Source: Plastoroseomonas sp036499545 (GTDB lineage Bacteria > Pseudomonadota > Alphaproteobacteria > Acetobacterales > Acetobacteraceae). Taken from it: a stretch of DNA of 22,836 nucleotides. Below, piece after piece: positions 15,105 to 22,836 of this stretch. Every line of letters begins with the position of its first letter. Position 1 is the stretch's first letter. The notes beneath the pieces were generated by a model, which did no database searches, was not told where the DNA came from, and worked only from the letters and a program-made list of their open reading frames with translations. The stretch is taken from positions 1 through 22,836 of the forward strand of contig DASYDR010000185.1 of NCBI GenBank assembly GCA_036499545.1, read 5' to 3'. A program made the translations under genes and the position numbers.

Positions 15105-16046
15105 ATGCACCGGATCGGCTTCGTCATCTTCCCCAATGTCCAGGTCCTGGGCTTCGCGGTCATGACCGTCTTCGAGATGGCGAACCTGACCCTGGGCGAG
15201 CCGGCCTATGCCATCACCCTGCTGTCGGAGACCGGCGGGCCGGTGCAGACCTCGACCGGTTTCCGGGTGGAGACCGAGGCCTGCGGCGAGGCCAGCTTCG
15301 ATACGGTGATCATCGGCGCCGGTGCCGCGATCGAACCGGCGACACCAGGGCTTTGCGCCTATGTGCGGCAGGCGGCGGCGACGGCGCGGCGGCTGGCCGC
15401 GCCCTGCACCGGCGCCTTCGTGCTGGCGGAGGCCGGCGTGCTGGATGGGCGCCGCGCCACCACGCACTGGCTCTATGCGCGCGACCTGCGGGCGCGCTTC
15501 CCGAAGCTGACGGTGGAGGAGGACCGGATCTACATCGTCGATGGCCCGGTCTGGACCTCGGCCGGCATGACCGCCGGCATCGACCTGGCGCTGGCGATGG
15601 TCGAGAAGGACCATGGCGAGGCGGTGGCCCGCGCGGTGGCGCGCAAGCTCGTCGTCTATCACCGCCGCGCCGGTGGCCAGTCGCAATTCTCGGCGCTGCT
15701 GGAGCTGGCGCCGAAATCGGACCGCATCCAGAAGGCGATCGACCATGCGTCGCGCAACCTGCGCGGCGCCCTGCCGGTGGAGGAGCTGGCCGATGCCGCG
15801 GGGCTCAGCCCGCGCCACTTCAGCCGCGCCTTCCGTGCCGAGACCGGGCAGTCGCCGGCCAAGGCGGTGGAGACGCTGCGCGTCGAGGCGGCGCGGCTGC
15901 TGATGGAGCAGGGCCGGCATTCGATGGACGTCATCGCCGACGAGACCGGCTTCGCCGACCGCGAACGCATGCGCCGCGCGTTCCTGCGCACCCTGGGCCA
16001 GCCGCCGCAGACCATCCGCCGCAATGCGCGGGAGGGTCTGGCCTGA
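15105..16046 (+). CDS. GlxA-family transcriptional regulator (DJ-1/PfpI domain plus AraC HTH)
   Basis: A 313-aa regulator. Residues 1 to about 170 form a DJ-1/PfpI amidase-like domain (MHRIGFVIFPNVQVLGFAVM; the nucleophile-elbow cysteine C101 in APCTGAFVLAEAGVLDGRRA, then TTHW). Residues about 210-308 form an AraC-type double helix-turn-helix (LPVEELADAAGLSPRHFSRA, then FRAETGQSPAKAVE, and VIADETGFADRERMRRAFLR). GlxA proteins are usually activators that sense small metabolites. The frame is open upstream to 14937, but ATG 15105 has AGGACAG about ten bases before it and matches family N-termini. Its divergent position suggests that it regulates the GST-monooxygenase cluster. Confidence 0.94.
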   Translation: MHRIGFVIFPNVQVLGFAVMTVFEMANLTLGEPAYAITLLSETGGPVQTSTGFRVETEACGEASFDTVIIGAGAAIEPATPGLCAYVRQAAATARRLAAPCTGAFVLAEAGVLDGRRATTHWLYARDLRARFPKLTVEEDRIYIVDGPVWTSAGMTAGIDLALAMVEKDHGEAVARAVARKLVVYHRRAGGQSQFSALLELAPKSDRIQKAIDHASRNLRGALPVEELADAAGLSPRHFSRAFRAETGQSPAKAVETLRVEAARLLMEQGRHSMDVIADETGFADRERMRRAFLRTLGQPPQTIRRNAREGLA

Positions 16047-16109
16047 GCGTCCGATGACCGGAGGGCCGCAAGGCCCGGAGGTCTGAATCGGCCGCTCGCT
16101 TACAACGCT

Positions 16110-16526
16110 TCAGCGCCGCTGCAGCGTGCCGGTGAAGCCGCAGGCGGCGCCGTGGAAGCCCAGGCAGCCATCGCCTTCTTCCAGGCGCAGGCTGCGCCCT
16201 TCGATGCGGAAGGTGATGGTGCAGTAGCGTTCGCGCAGCCAGGGCGTGCTGGCGTTCGGATCGTATTCTTCATTGGCGGTGCGCAGCACCCCGTGGCCGT
16301 CCGGCGTGATCTCCGCCTCGCCATCGACGCCACCGGCGCAGCGTCCGGCATCGGTCGTGGTGATGTCGGCGCGGTAGCGGTTCCCGGCCAGGCGATGCAG
16401 GCGCAGGCTCAACTCCCCTTCGCCCTGTCCGGCATATTCCCCCGGGAAGCCCGGCGGCTGCGCCAGCGCGGGGACCTGCAGCACGAGCCCGGCCAGCAGG
16501 CAGGCGCCCATCAGGATGCGATGCAT
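16110..16526 (-). CDS. Small exported hypothetical protein
   Basis: A 138-aa product with a signal peptide MHRILMGACLLAGLVLQVPA followed by LAQ, cleaved near residue 23. The mature domain is probably beta-strand rich (YAGQGEGELSLRLHRLAGNR, then YRADITTTDAGRCAGGVDGE, then YCTITFRIEGRSLRLEEGDG) and has four cysteines, compatible with two periplasmic disulfides. I do not recognise a characterised family. ATG 16526 is chosen over the longer frame to 16625 because GGAGG lies eight bases upstream and the signal peptide starts there. It is convergent with the GlxA-type regulator and divergent from the aminopeptidase gene. Confidence 0.8.
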   Translation of the reverse strand: MHRILMGACLLAGLVLQVPALAQPPGFPGEYAGQGEGELSLRLHRLAGNRYRADITTTDAGRCAGGVDGEAEITPDGHGVLRTANEEYDPNASTPWLRERYCTITFRIEGRSLRLEEGDGCLGFHGAACGFTGTLQRR

Positions 16527-16681
16527 CGGCGATACCTCCAACTGCCGGCAGCGATATCGCGCCGCCGTCGCCGCCACCATCCCCGGCCGGCTCACACTCC
16601 CGACAGGCGCCGCCGCGGCGCCCACCCCGGCTTGCCGCCCGTGGCATCGCCGGGGATAGTCGCGCGCCGGCAGGGGACAGG

Positions 16682-17929
16682 ATGATGGACGCAGCGCAGC
16701 ACAGCACGCATGAGGCCCGGCTCGACCGCCTCGCGGAACTCGCCGTGCGGGTCGGACTCGGCCTGGCCGAAGGGCAGGAACTGGTGATGACGGCGCCGGT
16801 GGAGGCGCTGCCGCTGGCGCGCCGCATCACCGAACACGCCTATCGCGCCGGCGCCTCCCTGGTCACCACCATGCTCGCCGACGACCAGGCGACGCTGGCG
16901 CGGTATCGCCTGGCGCGCGACGACAGCTTCGACAAGGCGCCCGCCTGGCTGTTCGAGGGCATGGCCAATGCCTTCCGCGGCGGCGCCGCGCGGCTGGCGA
17001 TCGTGGGCGAGGATCCAGGGCTGCTGGCCGGGCAGGATGTCGGCCGCGTCGCCCGCGCCAACCGCGCCCGCGCCATGGCCTATCGCCCGGCGCTGGAGCT
17101 GATCACCGGCTCCGCCATCAACTGGACCATCGTCGCGGCCGCGACCCCGGCCTGGGCCCGCACCGTCTTCCCCGATCGGCCGGAAGCCGATGCGATGGCC
17201 GGGCTCTGGGACGCGATCTTCCAGGCTTCCCGCGTCGATACGCCGGATCCGGTCGCGAATTGGGCCGCTCACAATGCGGCGCTGGCCGACCGGCGGCGGA
17301 TGCTGGACGACCGCCGCTATTCGGCGCTGCGCTTCCGCGGCCCGGGCACCGACCTGCGCGTCGGCCTGGCCGATGGCCATGCCTGGATGGGCGGCGCCTC
17401 CTCCGCGCGGAACGGCCTGTTCGGCAATCCGAACATCCCGACCGAGGAAGTCTTCACCACGCCGCATGCCGCGCGCACCGAGGGTTTCGTCGCCGCCACC
17501 AAGCCGCTCGCCTATCAGGGCACCCTGATCAAGGACATCCGCGTCCGCTTCGAGGCCGGCCGCATCGTGGAGGCACAGGCGAGTGCCGGCGGTGAGGTGC
17601 TGGAGCGGATGATCGGCACCGACGAGGGCGCGCGGCGGCTGGGCGAGGTGGCGCTGGTGCCGCATTCCAACCCGATCGGCCGCAGCGGCCTGCTCTTCTT
17701 CAACACCCTGTTCGACGAGAATGCCGCGAGCCACATCGCGCTCGGCCAGGCCTATGCGAAATGCTTCGTCGAGGATGACCTGGACGAGGCCGAACTCACG
17801 AAGCGCGGCGCCAATCGCAGCCTGATCCATGTCGACTGGATGATCGGCTCGGGCGAGACCGATGTCGACGGCATCGATGTCGCCGGCAATGCCGAGCCGC
17901 TGATGCGCGCCGGTGAATGGGTGAGATGA
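16682..17929 (+). CDS. M29-family metallo-aminopeptidase
   Basis: A 415-aa cytoplasmic enzyme of the thermophilic aminopeptidase (AmpS/AmpT, M29) family, which removes N-terminal residues from peptides using two metal ions. The family glutamates are visible in GNPNIPTEEVFTTPH and in RRLGEVALVPHSNPIGRSG. The histidine and tyrosine of NAASHIALGQAY and the histidine and aspartate of SLIHVDWMIGS complete the expected ligand and catalytic set. The length is normal (family about 410). The start is ATG 16682 or the adjacent ATG 16685; a GGGGACAGG element precedes both. No partner genes are evident; a role in general peptide turnover is likely. Confidence 0.94.
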   Translation: MMDAAQHSTHEARLDRLAELAVRVGLGLAEGQELVMTAPVEALPLARRITEHAYRAGASLVTTMLADDQATLARYRLARDDSFDKAPAWLFEGMANAFRGGAARLAIVGEDPGLLAGQDVGRVARANRARAMAYRPALELITGSAINWTIVAAATPAWARTVFPDRPEADAMAGLWDAIFQASRVDTPDPVANWAAHNAALADRRRMLDDRRYSALRFRGPGTDLRVGLADGHAWMGGASSARNGLFGNPNIPTEEVFTTPHAARTEGFVAATKPLAYQGTLIKDIRVRFEAGRIVEAQASAGGEVLERMIGTDEGARRLGEVALVPHSNPIGRSGLLFFNTLFDENAASHIALGQAYAKCFVEDDLDEAELTKRGANRSLIHVDWMIGSGETDVDGIDVAGNAEPLMRAGEWVR

Positions 17930-18014
17930 TGATTCTGTCCTCAGGCGCCGGCGCCGGCATCCGCCGGCTTGGCCTGCGCGCGGTCGGGTTGGGCATCGGG
18001 CTCGGTTGATGGTC

Positions 18015-18092
18015 GCGCGCGGGGCCGCATTCGCGGCCCCGGCGTATCGGCTTCGCCTCACTCCGCAGGGACGGGTGGCGGCCTGCGGCCGC
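18015..18092 (-). repeat. REP-like two-hairpin repeat, copy B
   Basis: Read on the minus strand, the unit starts with GCGGCCGCAGGCCGC (18092-18078) and ends with a perfect hairpin (18020-18041, nine base pairs with an ATTC/GAAT loop), then GCGCG. It matches the copy at 8299-8379 in block order and orientation. It lies in the 286-base gap between the aminopeptidase and TVP38-like genes, where the hairpin may also end the aminopeptidase transcript. I see no gene in the rest of this gap. Confidence 0.7.
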
Positions 18093-18215
18093 GTCTTGTG
18101 GCGGGTGGGCGCGGCTTGAGCGGCCGCGCTCTTCATCGCGCTGCAACGGCTTCGTGCGCATGAGCTTCCCCGTTGCCGGGGCACATCCGCCGGATCGGAC
18201 GCGGAGCTGGGCACC

Positions 18216-18911
18216 TTGGGGACGGATCGCGGGCCGCTGCGGCTGCTTCTCGGGCTGCTGACGCTGCTGGTCCTGGCCTGGGCGCTCGGCCTGTTCGGCT
18301 ATGCCTCACTGACCGAGCTGGAACGGCATCGCCGGCTGCTGGGTGATTTCGTCGCCGCCTGGCCGCTGGCGGCCGGGCTGCTCTATGTCGCCGCCTTCAT
18401 GGCCGCGACGGCGCTGGCGGTGCCGATCGTGCCGGTGCTGACCATGGCGGGCGGGCTGTTGTTCGGCCGCTGGGCCGGGGCGCTGCTGGCGCTGCCGGCG
18501 GCGACGCTCGGCGCCTGTATCCTGTTCCTGGCCGCGCGCCGCGCCCTGGCCTCGCCGCGCCCGCGCCCGCGGCCGCTGCTGGACCGGCTGCGCGACGGGC
18601 TGCGGCGCGGCGGCTTCTGGTACCTGCTGTCGGTGCGGCTGATCCCGGTGGTGCCCTTCTCGGTCGGCAGCGTGGCGCCGGCCCTGGTCGGCATGCGGCT
18701 GCCCGTCTTCATCGCCGCGACCGTGCTCGGCATCCTGCCCAGCACGGTCATCTTCGCCGATATCGGCGCCCGGCTGGACCAACTCTTCGCCCGTGGCGAG
18801 CACCCGGACCTTGGCGCCGTGCTGGCGCCGCCGGCGCTGCTGCCGCTCTTCGCGCTGGCCGCCCTCTCGCTCGCCGCCAGCCGCTGGCGGCGCGGCGGAC
18901 GGGTGGGATAA
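18216..18911 (+). CDS. TVP38/TMEM64-family (DedA-like) membrane protein
   Basis: A 231-aa inner-membrane protein with about five to six hydrophobic segments. The family core is clear: FMAATALAVPIVPVLTMAGG followed by LLFGRWAGALLALPAATLGA, then GGFWYLLSVRLIPVVPFSVG and GMRLPVFIAATVLGILPSTV. The paired re-entrant-type segments with conserved prolines resemble the VTT/DedA fold, whose members are linked to lipid transport or membrane homeostasis; the substrate is unknown. The C-terminus is short and basic (SRWRRGGRVG). The start is probably TTG 18216, with GGAG ten bases upstream; no ATG or GTG is in frame before the first membrane segment. It ends 11 bases from the convergent sigma factor gene. 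Confidence 0.88.
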   Translation: MGTDRGPLRLLLGLLTLLVLAWALGLFGYASLTELERHRRLLGDFVAAWPLAAGLLYVAAFMAATALAVPIVPVLTMAGGLLFGRWAGALLALPAATLGACILFLAARRALASPRPRPRPLLDRLRDGLRRGGFWYLLSVRLIPVVPFSVGSVAPALVGMRLPVFIAATVLGILPSTVIFADIGARLDQLFARGEHPDLGAVLAPPALLPLFALAALSLAASRWRRGGRVG

Positions 18912-18922
18912 GGATCCGCGGT

Positions 18923-19462
18923 TTATGCGCTGGCGGAGGTCGGGTTCGGCAGCGCCGGTGTCTCCAGCGGGCGCAGCCCCTCCGCCATGGTATCGGCGAC
19001 GCAGCCGGTCATCGACGCCACCACGGTGCGGGCGCGGGCCAGGCGGCTGCGCACCGCCGGGACGGTGATCCTGAGCGCCTGGGCGATCTCCGCATGGCTC
19101 ATCGCGTCGCCCGTGTGCAGGATGAAGCATTCCAGCATGCCGGGATCGATGGCGCGCAGCGCCTCGTGGATCTTCAGCATCTCCCGCTGCGACTTCTGGA
19201 AATAGGCGGCGTAGTGATCGGGCGCCGCGCGGCGCGCGCTCCGGTGCAGGACATACCGGGAGATGTAGGATTTCCTGAGCTCGGCCAGGATGTCGGCTTC
19301 GACCAGCCGGCGCTGCGGGATGCGGCTATCCGCCTCCAGGACGCGGAGCATGACGTCCTTGACCAGGTCGGGGGCGTCCATCTCGCGACAGCCGAGGCCC
19401 CGCGCATAGGCCAGCAGGCGGGGCAGAAGCTGGATCATCTCGCCGGCGAGCATCATGGACAT
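18923..19462 (-). CDS. ECF-like RNA polymerase sigma factor
   Basis: A product of about 179 aa with the two sigma domains of the ECF type. Sigma region 2 is IQLLPRLLAYARGLGCREMD followed by APDLVKDVMLRVLEADSRI. Region 4 is LRAIDPGMLECFILHTGDAM followed by SHAEIAQALRITVPAVRSRL, containing the helix-turn-helix. Region 3 is absent. ATG 19462 or ATG 19456 (AAGGG eight bases before the latter) are the likely starts; the frame extends to ATG 19525 with a less convincing N-terminus. No anti-sigma gene or zinc-binding anti-sigma motif is adjacent. It is divergent from glgE across a region holding an ECF-like promoter, so a regulatory link is plausible but unproven. Confidence 0.88.
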   Translation of the reverse strand: MSMMLAGEMIQLLPRLLAYARGLGCREMDAPDLVKDVMLRVLEADSRIPQRRLVEADILAELRKSYISRYVLHRSARRAAPDHYAAYFQKSQREMLKIHEALRAIDPGMLECFILHTGDAMSHAEIAQALRITVPAVRSRLARARTVVASMTGCVADTMAEGLRPLETPALPNPTSASA

Positions 19463-19571
19463 GTCCCTTGTCGCGACCAGGCCAGACCGCGGGCCATAAA
19501 CGGTCCGGCCCGCCGGGAGTTGCATGCCAGGCCCGGAATTCCCGGCGCAGGATCATGCCGTGACCATCTCG

Positions 19572-19614
19572 GGAAACGGATCGGGTCAGGAAACGGATCG
19601 CCCGGCCCGTCGTT
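19572..19614 (+). promoter_or_regulatory. Candidate ECF-sigma promoter and direct repeat before glgE
   Basis: GGAAACGGATCG occurs at 19572-19583 and again at 19589-19600, a 12-base direct repeat with 17-base period. The second copy's GGAAAC (19589-19594) is followed after 16 bases by CGTT (19611-19614). This resembles the alphaproteobacterial general-stress (EcfG) promoter, GGAAC then 16-17 bases then CGTT, with one extra A. Transcription from it would begin close to the ATG at 19623. Confidence 0.45.
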
Positions 19615-19622
19615 GACCCGGC

Positions 19623-22832
<3,210 letters not shown>

Positions 22833-22836
22833 ACAA

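Noticed and set aside
16061..16080. GGGCC-GCAA-GGCCC stem considered as the terminator of the GlxA-type regulator.
   Set aside because: Only five base pairs and no T tract; too weak to list as a terminator.
16055..16109. Possible relative of the sequence at 5427-5485: both contain GACCGGA, GGTCTGAA, GGCCGCT and TTCAGCGC next to the 3' end of a small minus-strand exported gene.
   Set aside because: The matches are short, need several indels and include stop-codon and GC-rich segments that could coincide by chance; a genome search is needed before calling it a repeat.

Overview
The window comes from a high-GC bacterial chromosome, most likely an alphaproteobacterium of the Acetobacteraceae/Rhodospirillales type (Roseomonas-like). 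This is inferred from the strong G/C preference at third codon positions, the leuC-leuD-leuB order, the Bug-type (TctC) and dipeptide-type binding proteins, the GlxA/AraC regulator and the long GlgE with an extra N-terminal domain. No genome comparison was possible.

Layout. (1) 1-3349: leucine biosynthesis, leuC-leuD (4-bp overlap) then leuB, preceded by a tandemly duplicated leader segment and separated by a strong hairpin. (2) 3411-3529: tRNA-Arg(ACG) with a perfect stem-loop terminator. (3) 3707-5383: ankyrin-repeat protein, followed by an extragenic palindrome. (4) 5480-6764, minus strand: three small exported proteins of unknown function, each overlapping the next by 4 bp. (5) 6943-8290: a small conserved hypothetical protein and type I pantothenate kinase (coaA). 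(6) 8437-14938, minus strand: a glutathione S-transferase, a DszA/NtaA-type flavin monooxygenase, two ABC-type SBP_bac_5 binding proteins and a Bug-type binding protein, with no permease or ATPase in the window. A GlxA-type regulator (15105-16046) is transcribed divergently and may control this cluster. (7) 16110-18911: a small exported protein, an M29 aminopeptidase and a TVP38/TMEM64 membrane protein. (8) 18923-22836: an ECF-like sigma factor divergent from glgE, and the first bases of a further gene (probably treS) overlapping the glgE stop.

How the genes may work together. Region 6 looks like a scavenging and detoxification module: binding proteins capture a compound, the monooxygenase and the GST process it, and the GlxA regulator senses it. 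The substrate cannot be read from the sequence. Region 8 looks like the GlgE alpha-glucan/trehalose route, possibly under stress-sigma control, because an ECF-like promoter motif sits immediately before the annotated glgE start.

Between genes I found a diverged two-hairpin repeat present twice in opposite orientation (8299-8379 and 18015-18092), a tandem duplication upstream of leuC and several strong palindromes. I found no CRISPR array, insertion sequence, prophage or toxin-antitoxin pair. I cannot point to a convincingly new defence-type system. The least explained coding content is the three-gene exported-protein operon, the transporter-less binding-protein cluster and the degenerate N-terminal domain of GlgE.
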